10,942 bases of DNA from SAR86 cluster bacterium (GTDB taxonomy: Bacteria > Pseudomonadota > Gammaproteobacteria > Pseudomonadales > Azotimanducaceae): contig JABMOJ010000113.1 in the NCBI GenBank assembly GCA_013204195.1, forward strand, positions 1 to 10,942. The letters are read 5' to 3'. The number at the start of each line of letters is the position of its first letter. Position 1 is the first letter of the stretch. Shown here in pieces: positions 1 through 6,630 of this stretch. Below the pieces are notes generated by a model. It searched no databases. It was not told the origin of the DNA and saw only the letters and a program-made list of their open reading frames with translations. The translations under genes and the position numbers were made by a program.

Positions 1-425
1 ATCTTGAATATGACCTTGCCGAACCCCTGTTACAGCGACCGGCGTGCGCCAATGCCCAGGGCTTTTATATGTGTCCCATGACGGGCAGGTTGCGGGTGGC
101 GGGTACGGTTGAACTGGGCGGCTTGAGTCCGACACCGTCACAGCACCGACTGGATACTTTGGAACGCGGGATTCAGCAGTATTTTCCAAACTTGGGAAAA
201 CCCAGCCGAACCTGGCTGGGTTTTCGACCTTCCATTCCCGACAGTCGGCCCGTGATTTCAGCCTCTCGTTCAGGTAACGATGTGGTCTATGCCTTCGGTC
301 ACGGCCATATTGGCCTGACCCTCGCGCCCGTTACGGCGGCGATGGTCACTGCGCTGATCACCGGTGATACCTCACCGGTCAGTCTTGAAGACTTCTCAGC
401 CCAGCGATTCCGAGGACCTTTTTAA
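1..425 (+). CDS. FAD-dependent amine oxidoreductase (DAO/DadA-like), C-terminal part
   Basis: The frame is open from base 3 to a TAA at 423-425, giving the last 140 codons of a gene that starts left of the window. The fragment carries the C-terminal signature of the DAO family (D-amino-acid dehydrogenase and glycine or hydroxyproline oxidase relatives). It has a PMTGRLRVAGTVELGGL segment, then WLGFRPSIPDSRPVI, then GHGHIGLTLAP near the end. In the family these build the substrate-side beta sheet and the final FAD-contacting GHG loop. Such enzymes oxidise a D-amino or secondary amine substrate to an imino acid, passing electrons to FAD and then the respiratory chain or oxygen. The FAD-binding Rossmann half is outside the window, so substrate and exact subfamily cannot be judged. 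The ATG at 69 lies inside the conserved region and is not the start. The gene converges on the monooxygenase with a 6-bp gap. Confidence 0.85.
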   Translation, partial: LEYDLAEPLLQRPACANAQGFYMCPMTGRLRVAGTVELGGLSPTPSQHRLDTLERGIQQYFPNLGKPSRTWLGFRPSIPDSRPVISASRSGNDVVYAFGHGHIGLTLAPVTAAMVTALITGDTSPVSLEDFSAQRFRGPF

Positions 426-441
426 GGTTGCCTAAGCAACC
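426..441. terminator. Possible shared hairpin between convergent genes
   Basis: GGTTGC-CTAA-GCAACC is a perfect 6-bp inverted repeat with a 4-nt loop. It begins one base after the TAA of the left gene, and its loop contains the TAG of the opposing monooxygenase gene. Position suggests a bidirectional 3'-end structure. There is no run of T after the stem on either strand (the T-run at 419-423 lies on the wrong side), so it is not a canonical intrinsic terminator. It may only stabilise 3' ends. Confidence 0.35.
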
Positions 442-1928
442 TTGGTCCTGGGTGCCGGATTATCAAAGTTGAGCACGCCGTCATCCAGGGGTGCGACGGG
501 TAAGATATCCTTTTCCGCATAGTAATCCTGGCTGTTAATCCAAGGACCGACATCGCTTTGCCGTGGCAACCGTGGTCCGCCCCGTTGTATATAGCCAGGT
601 GCAAAGTCATCGGTGTTGATGAAACCCTTGCCGTTCATGCCTTGATCTTCGGGTCGCAGGCGCGGCGTCACCTGACGCACGCCCTGTTCATCCATGTGAT
701 TCAATACACGACAGATGTAGTGCGCGATCATATCTGAGCGCATGGTCCATGAAGTACGAATGTAGCCAAAAATCCAAGCCAGATTAGGAATGTCAGAGAC
801 CATGACGCCGCGGTAAGTCCAGCGTTCCGGTAGATCGACTTTTTTACCGTCGATATCAAAGGCGATGTTGCCCAAGCCGCAGAGTTCAATGCCTGTAGCA
901 CTGACAATAATGTCTGCCTCGATGATCTCGCCAGATTTTAGCAAAATACCATTTTCGACGAAGCGGTCAATATGATCGGTGACCATGGAGGCTTTGCCGG
1001 ACTTGATGGCCTTGAATAGATCGCCGTCGGGTAACAGGCAAAGACGCTGCTTCCAGGGGTCATACTCGGGTGTGAAATGGGTTTTGACATCGTAGCCCTC
1101 GGGCAATTCAGCGGCAACCAGATCCACCAGTTCAGTTTTCGTGGCCGCAGGATCCGCCATCGACCGGGCAGTAATGTCCTCGCCAAATGCCAGCGCCTGG
1201 CGTTTTTTGATGCCGTGAATCCAATCCAGCGGCACATCCAGTGCGCGGAGTTCCTCAATCATGGGTTCCTCTACCGAGTTGTCCATAGAGACGTAATAAC
1301 TGGGTGAACGTTGTAACTGTGTCACATGGGCCACCTTGTCGGCGACCGCCGGGACGATCGTCGCCGCTGTTGCGCCTGAGCCGATAACCACCATCCGCTT
1401 ACCGGTATAGTCGAGATCGTCTGGCCACTGTTGCGGGTGAACGATGGTGCCCTTGAAGGTATCTTCGCCAGGAAAGTCAGGTTTATAACCGCCGGCATAG
1501 TCGTAGTAGCCTTGGCACATAAATAAGAAGTTGCCCGTAATCCTGACTTGGCTGTCGTCGCCACGGGTGGCGATGACCTGCCAGCAGGCATCTTCAGTAG
1601 ACCAGGAGGCCGTGTTAACCCAGTGGTTGAAGCGAATGTTGGGGGTCAGGTCATTTTCCTCGACCACTTCGTTGAGGTACCGAAGAATTTCATCTGCGGT
1701 GGCGATGGGTTGTCCATGCCAAGGTTTGAAATCGTAACCAAAGGTATACAGATCACTGTCAGAACGGATGCCAGGATAGCGAAATAGATCCCAGGTCCCG
1801 CCGATCGCGGCGCGGCCTTCTAAAATCACGTAATCTTTGCCCGGGCATTCTCTTTGCAGATGGCAAGCAGCGCCAATGCCAGAGATGCCGGCGCCAACGA
1901 TAATGACGTCATGGTGTTCAGTTTGCAT
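432..1928 (-). CDS. Flavin-dependent Baeyer-Villiger type monooxygenase (EthA-like)
   Basis: 498 aa, close to the usual length of EthA-like enzymes. An FAD-binding GAGISG lies at residues 12-17 in a beta-alpha-beta context, followed by the GGTW segment at 43-46. The Baeyer-Villiger fingerprint FxGxxxHxxxWP is exact at 158-169 (F158, G160, H164, W168, P169). A second Rossmann motif GSGATA at 183-188 should bind NADPH, and a later VSATG motif is typical of the flavin monooxygenase superfamily. Known relatives use FAD and NADPH to insert oxygen into ketones, giving esters or lactones, or oxidise sulfur and nitrogen; the substrate here is unknown. No signal peptide is visible, so it should be cytoplasmic. 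The ATG at 1926-1928 is supported by AAGAGG 7 nt upstream. A serine hydrolase lies upstream on the same strand, about 208 bp away, which fits hydrolysis of the product ester. Fold and family are secure; the substrate is not. Confidence 0.93.
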   Translation of the reverse strand: MQTEHHDVIIVGAGISGIGAACHLQRECPGKDYVILEGRAAIGGTWDLFRYPGIRSDSDLYTFGYDFKPWHGQPIATADEILRYLNEVVEENDLTPNIRFNHWVNTASWSTEDACWQVIATRGDDSQVRITGNFLFMCQGYYDYAGGYKPDFPGEDTFKGTIVHPQQWPDDLDYTGKRMVVIGSGATAATIVPAVADKVAHVTQLQRSPSYYVSMDNSVEEPMIEELRALDVPLDWIHGIKKRQALAFGEDITARSMADPAATKTELVDLVAAELPEGYDVKTHFTPEYDPWKQRLCLLPDGDLFKAIKSGKASMVTDHIDRFVENGILLKSGEIIEADIIVSATGIELCGLGNIAFDIDGKKVDLPERWTYRGVMVSDIPNLAWIFGYIRTSWTMRSDMIAHYICRVLNHMDEQGVRQVTPRLRPEDQGMNGKGFINTDDFAPGYIQRGGPRLPRQSDVGPWINSQDYYAEKDILPVAPLDDGVLNFDNPAPRTKVA

Positions 1929-1935
1929 GGCTATG

Positions 1936-1941
1936 CCTCTT
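1936..1941 (-). promoter_or_regulatory. Ribosome binding site of the monooxygenase gene
   Basis: On the minus strand AAGAGG stands 7 nt before the ATG at 1928. It supports that start. Confidence 0.6.
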
Positions 1942-1951
1942 TTTTGTGCAA

Positions 1952-1984
1952 ATTATAAAGCCAGTGATGGTCGCCTCGAGTCAA
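1952..1984 (-). promoter_or_regulatory. Candidate promoter of the monooxygenase gene
   Basis: On the minus strand a perfect TATAAT lies at 1957-1952, about 24 nt before the start codon. A TTGACT lies upstream at 1984-1979, but the spacer is 21 bp, longer than the usual 16-18, so the -35 assignment is weak. If used, the leader would be very short and the gene could be transcribed independently of the upstream esterase. Confidence 0.35.
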
Positions 1985-2042
1985 GAATGCTGTGTATTTG
2001 AGGCGGCCATTGAGCTATTGAATAAAACACGTTCTGGGTTTC

Positions 2043-2061
2043 AGCGCAAGCGCTTGGCGCT
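2043..2061. repeat. Palindromic hairpin between esterase and monooxygenase genes
   Basis: AGCGCAAGCGCTTGGCGCT is a near-perfect palindrome with one unpaired G. Outer arms AGCGC and GCGCT flank a central AAGCGCTT. It lies 75 bp downstream of the esterase stop and about 115 bp upstream of the monooxygenase start, on their shared strand. There is no T-run, so it may be a processing or stability element, a weak terminator or a protein-binding palindrome. Confidence 0.4.
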
Positions 2062-2136
2062 AGGCCCGTATCTCAGCGATGGGTGCCACCTGCAGCCAGA
2101 GTTTGGCGACTCGGGTTTGGCGAGAGAGGGCGGTCA

Positions 2137-3411
2137 TTAACCCGCAATTTGATATGCCAGTGCCTTGAATTCATGACTGAAAGGATGCCAGAAACCGGGC
2201 ATTCGCTGAGTTGAACACATTCCGGTGATGCCCGCTGTGGGCGCCATCCAAGAATGGGTGCCAGCCATGCCACCCCAGTGATATTCGTCTTGAGCGCCGG
2301 CCGGATCATGGCTTTGGAGCGTGTTCCGTAAAGCAAAGCCGAGTCCAAATACCGTGCCTGGCATGGTCCACATGGGAAATGCCACGCCAACACCTTCGGC
2401 CAGTTGGTTGGTGCGCATGAGCTTCAGAGTTTCCGGCTTCAGTATTCGTGCACCTTGCCACTCACCCTCATTGACGATCATGCGAATGAAGGTCATATAG
2501 TCACTCATGGTGGAGACCAGGCCACCGCCGCCCATCAGCAACGCCCGTTGGCTGTTGTATTGGCCGGTTCGCGGGTCATCGACCTTAGTCATGCCAGGCT
2601 TTGTCGGGTCGAAGGGGTCCTTGGGTGCATACATGGTAATAAATCGATCAGCCTTTTCTGGTGGAACCCAAAAGTCCGTGTCCACCATAGCGAGGGGCGT
2701 GAAGATGCGTTGCGCGAGAAAGTGGTCGAAGCGCTGGCCGCTCAGTACCTCAACCAGTCGCGCGCAGACGTCGGTGGCGACGGAATAGCGCCAGCTTGTG
2801 CCGGGGTGATAGGCCAGTGGCAATTGGCTGACACGGTGGCAAAACTCTTCGAGATCGATGCTGAAATCCCCGAGGACGTTCAAGCCGCCACTGCCGTAAG
2901 CGCGGTCGACAACTGAGTCTGGTTCGATGAAACCGTAACTGAAGCCGGCACTGTGGCTCAGAATATGTTTAATCAGAATAGGGCTGGCTGCGGCCTCTAC
3001 ATCGTCTGCTGAAGTGGCGTCAGCCAGCAATACCCGTGGATTAGCAAATTCCGGCATATATTTTGCCAGCTCATCATCAAGGCTAAATTTGCCGTCTTCA
3101 TACAGCATCATCAAGGCGACAGAGGTGACGAGCTTGGTATTCGAGTACATGCGATAGATGGCGTCGTGGGTCAGTGGTGCCCCGGTTTCCTTATCCATGA
3201 CGCCAAAGGTTGTGTAATCCAAAATGTCGGTGCCGCGCATGACAATAGTGCTGGCGCAGGCCAGTAGATCCTTGTCGATATAGGCTTGCATGCTGGCATG
3301 TGAGGGAGAGAAGTCCAGGCCGTGATCCTTCGTCGTCAAAATAGTCGAGGTTGGGGTGTTGATAGCAAGTTCTCCAGTGAAGTGTTGGGTCAGCAGCGGG
3401 CAATAGACCAC
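2137..3411 (-). CDS. Beta-lactamase-family (class C) serine hydrolase / esterase
   Basis: 424 aa as opened from a GTG start. The serine beta-lactamase/EstB signature is clear: nucleophile motif SNTK (S90, K93), the YSV tyrosine motif at 209-211 inside a W-RYSVATDV context, a GGGGLVSTMSDY segment near 294-305, and HWGG at 378-381 in the place of the third KTG-like motif. This family includes EstB-type carboxylesterases, lactonases and D-amino-peptidases. Hydrolysis of a carboxylic ester through a Ser-Lys-Tyr mechanism is the best general guess. No signal peptide is evident, unlike true AmpC enzymes, so it should act in the cytoplasm. The start is uncertain: there is no good ribosome binding site before the GTG, and Met41 (codon at 3289-3291) is an alternative that keeps all motifs. 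Placement upstream of the monooxygenase suggests that it hydrolyses that enzyme's product. This is inference. Confidence 0.88.
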   Translation of the reverse strand: MVYCPLLTQHFTGELAINTPTSTILTTKDHGLDFSPSHASMQAYIDKDLLACASTIVMRGTDILDYTTFGVMDKETGAPLTHDAIYRMYSNTKLVTSVALMMLYEDGKFSLDDELAKYMPEFANPRVLLADATSADDVEAAASPILIKHILSHSAGFSYGFIEPDSVVDRAYGSGGLNVLGDFSIDLEEFCHRVSQLPLAYHPGTSWRYSVATDVCARLVEVLSGQRFDHFLAQRIFTPLAMVDTDFWVPPEKADRFITMYAPKDPFDPTKPGMTKVDDPRTGQYNSQRALLMGGGGLVSTMSDYMTFIRMIVNEGEWQGARILKPETLKLMRTNQLAEGVGVAFPMWTMPGTVFGLGFALRNTLQSHDPAGAQDEYHWGGMAGTHSWMAPTAGITGMCSTQRMPGFWHPFSHEFKALAYQIAG

Positions 3412-3465
3412 GATTTTTGTCTATGGTCAAAACATCCCGAGTTTCGCGCCGGTCTGATAGACCTC

Positions 3466-3903
3466 TTAGTTGTTGGCGTCGGCGAAAACTGTGGTGGATT
3501 CAGGCTGGCTAAAGTCAGCGTACGCTGGCCGGGTGAGGGTGATGCTGCTGGCGGTCAATTGGATGCCAATCGCTCCGGCAATATTGCCGGTGGTGCCGCT
3601 GATATAGGCCGGGCCTCCGCCGGGGGCCCGCGCGGCGGTGCCACCAAAGATGGCGACCCACTCATTGAGGTTAGTGGGTAAGTTGGTGTTGCTGACTCCG
3701 AGTGCTTGTTTGACTTGCGCGTCCACGTAGGTCGATTTGGCCACTCGAACGGCCGCTGTATAGTTGGTGTTGACCCGGGCCATATTGGCGGTTGAGATAT
3801 ATTGCTGGTAGGCCGGCAGAGCGACGGCGGCCAGAATGCCAATAATAGCGATGACTATCATCAGTTCGATTAGGGTAAAACCTTGCTGCGATGTGTGACG
3901 CAT
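3466..3903 (-). CDS. Type IV pilin-like prepilin (single major/minor pilin or pseudopilin)
   Basis: 145 aa from the ATG at 3901-3903. The N-terminus is a textbook class III signal. An 8-residue leader MRHTSQQG is followed by [20 protein letters not shown], with Gly at -1, Phe at +1 and Glu at +5. Prepilin peptidase would cut after Gly8, leave a 137-aa subunit and N-methylate Phe+1. The hydrophobic helix continues into ALPAYQQYI, as in type IV pilins. The globular part is short and contains no cysteine, so the usual C-terminal disulfide-bounded D-region is missing. An in-frame ATG 36 codons further upstream is less likely because it would bury the leader. No other pilus gene is nearby, so assembly would rely on a pilus or secretion machine encoded elsewhere. 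A weak GAGAAA sits 7 nt before the start. Whether this is a structural pilin, minor pilin or pseudopilin cannot be decided. Confidence 0.88.
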   Translation of the reverse strand: MRHTSQQGFTLIELMIVIAIIGILAAVALPAYQQYISTANMARVNTNYTAAVRVAKSTYVDAQVKQALGVSNTNLPTNLNEWVAIFGGTAARAPGGGPAYISGTTGNIAGAIGIQLTASSITLTRPAYADFSQPESTTVFADANN

Positions 3904-4095
3904 AGCGGTATTTCTCAAGGAGTTTGGGTTCTTGTCGAGATGAGATCGGCAAAGATGATGCCCAGATGAATCTGGCGTATCTATTTCATCGACCCCATTC
4001 CTCGCGACCATCTCATCAACATTAGTTTATGCCTGCTATTTCACAGTGGCCAGTTCTGAATGTCAGTTGTTCGGTTCAACAACTTAAATAAAGTC

Positions 4096-4110
4096 GCAAA
4101 ATTCATACCA
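4096..4110 (-). promoter_or_regulatory. Possible sigma-54 promoter of the pilin gene
   Basis: On the minus strand this reads TGGTATGAATTTTGC. It has GG and GC separated by 10 bp, the -24/-12 geometry of sigma-54 promoters, with TTGC intact at -12 and two departures from TGGCAC at -24. Type IV pilin genes in several proteobacteria are sigma-54 dependent (PilR-activated), which makes the match attractive. It would give a leader of roughly 180 nt, rather long. A chance match is possible. Confidence 0.35.
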
Positions 4111-4294
4111 TTGCAGGGATGCTGCCGCTCATGGGGTTACTGGCACGGTTTTTAGGGCCGACGGCTTAGCCGGGCATCAACCGGATGTTCACCCAGCGGC
4201 AGGTGAGGTTCAGTTAACGTCAGGAAGCGACGCTACGGGTCAGCTGTTAGCGGCGCTGGCATAAGCTGCTGACGGCGTAAGATCAAATCAATCC

Positions 4295-4312
4295 CGGTTA
4301 GCCGAGCTACCG
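4295..4312 (-). terminator. Possible terminator hairpin after the 115-aa protein gene
   Basis: On the minus strand, just past the stop codon of the unrecognised gene, CGGTAGC-TCG-GCTAACCG forms a 7-bp stem with one bulged base and a 3-nt loop. It is followed by the moderately T-rich GGATTGATTTGATC. The U-tract is broken, so termination is plausible but not strong. Confidence 0.35.
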
Positions 4313-4320
4313 CTAGCGCG

Positions 4321-4668
4321 TTATTGGCGGTCGACCATCAGCTCCAGATAATGCCATTTTTCACTCAGCCTCTGCCAGTAGTAGAAGCGCGCAGAGTCGG
4401 TTTCAATGACATCGTCGTCTTCCACATGCACCACATGGCCCTCGGCTAACAGCCAAGCGTATTGCTCTACTGCGTAGGATATCTCCTCGATGATGGCGTA
4501 ATTGAAGTTGATATCAAAGATGTCATAGCGCGTATCCACTGCGCGTTCCTGGGGATTGTGATTAAGCAGTTGCTTAATGGCCTGGCTTGCGCTGCCGGGA
4601 GATTCGACGCGGGCGAGGGAGTCCTGCAGTTCGCGACGGGTCATCAAGTTGAGACTTATGGTTTCCAT
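4321..4668 (-). CDS. Unrecognised small protein, 115 aa
   Basis: I do not recognise this protein. From the ATG at 4666-4668 it is 115 aa (METISLNLMTRRELQD...). It has a charged N-terminal helix-like part, a central NFNYAIIEEISYAVEQYAW stretch that looks helical and amphipathic, an acidic run (HVEDDDVIETD), and an aromatic C-terminus (FYYWQRLSEKWHYLEL). There is no signal peptide or membrane segment, so it should be soluble and cytoplasmic. The frame stays open upstream to an ATG at 4806. That 46-codon extension includes a 12-bp tandem repeat and looks non-coding, so the shorter form is preferred. Neither start has a good ribosome binding site, and Met9 is another option. It lies downstream of the binding-protein gene on the same strand and may share its transcript. 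The frame's protein-like composition makes it probably real. Confidence 0.6.
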   Translation of the reverse strand: METISLNLMTRRELQDSLARVESPGSASQAIKQLLNHNPQERAVDTRYDIFDINFNYAIIEEISYAVEQYAWLLAEGHVVHVEDDDVIETDSARFYYWQRLSEKWHYLELMVDRQ

Positions 4669-4782
4669 GGTTTGCGGTATCCAATAAATAAGTGGTGTGA
4701 TGGATCTCGCTAAGCCATCACTCATTGATTTTGACGGTGCTGTTAATGGCTTGGTAAAAACGGGCAAGAGCGAAGAGTAAAG

Positions 4783-4815
4783 GCAGTCAATCAAGCAGTC
4801 AATCAAACAGTCAAT
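4783..4815. repeat. Short 12-bp tandem repeat
   Basis: GCAGTCAATCAA occurs twice without mismatch (4783-4794 and 4795-4806), followed by a partial third copy (ACAGTCAAT, 4807-4815). It sits between the stop of the binding-protein gene and the 115-aa gene. A slippage-type microsatellite is the simplest reading. Confidence 0.75.
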
Positions 4816-4857
4816 GGTGCTGCGTTGCTCAACATAGTGGGGTAGATCTGCGCTTCG

Positions 4858-6498
4858 CTAATTGTCGATATAGCCTCTGGAAAAGTCCATCGCCGGATAG
4901 CGCACCAAGCCTTTGAGCCGTTCATTTTGCAGGTATACCAAGGAATAAATGTGGGTCGGTAAAATTGGTGCTTCCTCGAATAAAATCTGCTGCATGGCAC
5001 CGAAGGCGTCCATGCGTGCCTGCGGATCAGTGGATGAATGGGTTGTGGCTAGTAACCGATCATAGGTTGTATGTTGAAAGCCACCGTCGTTGTAGGGCCC
5101 GGTAGATTGAAAAATACCGGCAAAAAATACCGGGTCGAATATGGGACCGCCGCAAAATGCTGCGCGAGCTATGTCAAATTCGCCGGCGTGCATTTTTTTG
5201 ATCGCTTGTTTGAAGGTCTGCTTGTCTACACGAACATTCAGGCCGAGAGACGATTGCAGTTGTGATTGAATGAACTCAGCATCGATCTGTCGAGTCTCGT
5301 TAGCCAGCAATATGATGGGTGGGATTTCGTCTACGCCAAGCTCAGCTTTGGCTTCGTTGAGAAGTTGTCGGGCCTGGGCGATGTCAAAGGGGATTACTGG
5401 CGCAGGATATTCGGCCTGAAAGCGTTGTTTGACCCCCCGGGTTGGGCCAGAAAGCACCGAGTCAATTTTTTTCACGCCGGGCATGCCAATAATATTGTTG
5501 ATATAACTGTCTCGATTGATGCCGAGTCGAATGGCGTGGCGTAATTTTTTATTGGCGGTGGGACGGTCTGGGTGCATATTCAAAATTAACCAGGCCATGC
5601 AATTTGTCGGTGCCTTGTTGACCCGATAGCCTGTGGCTGAGGCATCGTCGAGAATGTCTTCGTCAAGGTCTAGCGCCGCGAGTTCGCCGCTCTTGAACAG
5701 GTTTAACAGAGAGCGGTTGTCGGCAGTGATATAGCCTATGTTAATGCCAGACAGAGGTACTTCAGCCTTGCGCCAGTAATGTTCATTGCGCGTCAGGGTC
5801 ATAGATGCGCTGTGGACCCAGCTATCGAGTTTGAATGGGCCATTTGACAGCAGGTTATCTGAGTCGGCGCCATATCTATCTCGTTGGGAAGAAACAAACG
5901 CTTCGTTCAATGGCATGTAGGCTGTGCCACTCAGCACGTGCAAGAGGTACGGGGCTGGTCGAGATAACATAACCTGCAGAGTGTGGTTGTCCAGTGCCTT
6001 GACACCCAGTGCCTCTGGCGGCTGTTGCCCGGCGATGATGGCCTCGGCGTTGAGCAGCAGGTACGTAAAAAATGTTGACCCAGCCGCTGCGGTTTTAGGG
6101 TCGACCAGGCGCCGCCAAGCGAAAACAAAGTCTTGTGCGGTAACGGGTTCGCCATTCGCCCAGCGGGCATCAGTACGCAAGGTAAAGGTCGCGCTCTTTG
6201 GTGTGAGAACCCAGCTTTTAGCGACAGCCGGTTGAATTTCCCCGCGCCGATCTACGCGAACCAGGGCTTCATTGGTCAAGCCGAGAATAAATGCACTGGT
6301 GGTGTCTTCTGCCAATGACGTGTCGAGGCTGGGCGGTTCCTGGGCTAAGCTCAGGGTGATGCGCCCTGTCTCGGGTTCTATGCCCTTGGCCAGGGCCTGA
6401 GGCAGGCAGGCAATTAGCCACAAAAATGCCAGCGTCCAGGCTAGTGTTGAGGGAGCGTAATACGGGGTTTCCCCCCTGGTCAGCCCAGGCATTACCAT
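4858..6498 (-). CDS. OppA-like peptide ABC transporter substrate-binding protein
   Basis: 546 aa from the ATG at 6496-6498, the usual size for the SBP_bac_5 (OppA/DppA) family. Family features include RITLSLAQEPPSLDTSLAED at the start of the mature protein, RTDARWANGEPVTAQDFVFAWRR, NGPFKLDSWV, RNEHYWRKAEVPL and a C-terminal PILPTHIYSLVYLQNERLKG. The N-terminus has a hydrophobic segment (about 18-30) ending LIAC-LPQALA-KG. It offers both a lipobox with Cys31 and a signal peptidase I site after Ala37, so it is exported either as a lipoprotein or as a soluble periplasmic protein. Such proteins bind short peptides and deliver them to an inner-membrane permease. Neither permease nor ATPase genes lie beside it, so it is an orphan that must share a transporter or act as a sensor. 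A TTG one codon upstream is possible; ATG at 6490-6492 is another start. No strong ribosome binding site is seen. It is divergent from the acylase gene. Confidence 0.92.
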   Translation of the reverse strand: MVMPGLTRGETPYYAPSTLAWTLAFLWLIACLPQALAKGIEPETGRITLSLAQEPPSLDTSLAEDTTSAFILGLTNEALVRVDRRGEIQPAVAKSWVLTPKSATFTLRTDARWANGEPVTAQDFVFAWRRLVDPKTAAAGSTFFTYLLLNAEAIIAGQQPPEALGVKALDNHTLQVMLSRPAPYLLHVLSGTAYMPLNEAFVSSQRDRYGADSDNLLSNGPFKLDSWVHSASMTLTRNEHYWRKAEVPLSGINIGYITADNRSLLNLFKSGELAALDLDEDILDDASATGYRVNKAPTNCMAWLILNMHPDRPTANKKLRHAIRLGINRDSYINNIIGMPGVKKIDSVLSGPTRGVKQRFQAEYPAPVIPFDIAQARQLLNEAKAELGVDEIPPIILLANETRQIDAEFIQSQLQSSLGLNVRVDKQTFKQAIKKMHAGEFDIARAAFCGGPIFDPVFFAGIFQSTGPYNDGGFQHTTYDRLLATTHSSTDPQARMDAFGAMQQILFEEAPILPTHIYSLVYLQNERLKGLVRYPAMDFSRGYIDN

Positions 6499-6569
6499 CA
6501 ATTGAATTGACCCGTCGCCGTTAGATGTGAGTTTACGCTACCATAACCTTCATTCCAGGTGTGAGCGAT

Positions 6570-6598
6570 TTGATATTCGACGACGGGATGGGTAACTT
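6570..6598 (+). promoter_or_regulatory. Weak candidate promoter of the acylase gene
   Basis: TTGATA (6570-6575), a 17-bp spacer and TAACTT (6593-6598) lie in the 132-bp divergent region. The -35 matches consensus in 5 of 6 positions, the -10 in only 3 of 6. It would place the transcript start about 26 nt before the ATG. No equally good match was seen for the divergent binding-protein gene. Confidence 0.2.
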
Positions 6599-6630
6599 GT
6601 GGAGAGTCATCAAAGGATCATTAAGCGAAT

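Larger units (their letters stand above)
3904..4320. other. 417-bp non-coding stretch upstream of the pilin gene
   Basis: No convincing gene is seen. The pilin-proximal part (3904-4120) is relatively A+T-rich and holds a possible sigma-54 promoter. The distal part (4120-4320) is G+C-richer and has several short inverted repeats: CGGCTTAGCCG near 4160, GTCAGC/GCTGAC at 4239-4273, and the hairpin at 4295-4312. No small ORF with a supported start was found. Confidence 0.5.

Noticed and set aside
2404..2916. 170-aa plus-strand frame
   Set aside because: It is antisense to the serine hydrolase, whose catalytic motifs prove the minus strand is coding, and its translation shows no family feature.
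3191..3430. 79-aa minus-strand frame overlapping the start of the serine hydrolase in another frame
   Set aside because: The hydrolase frame carries the motifs; this frame has no good start signal and no recognisable content. It was considered as a frameshifted N-terminus, but the family does not need one.
3904..4011. Longer pilin start 36 codons upstream
   Set aside because: It would place 36 unusual residues before a canonical 8-residue prepilin leader.
4141..4156. Plus-strand TGGCACG resembling a sigma-54 -24 element
   Set aside because: The -12 GC is missing at the right distance and no plus-strand gene follows.
4803..5000. 65-aa minus-strand frame
   Set aside because: It is an alternative-frame shadow of the C-terminal part of the binding-protein gene.
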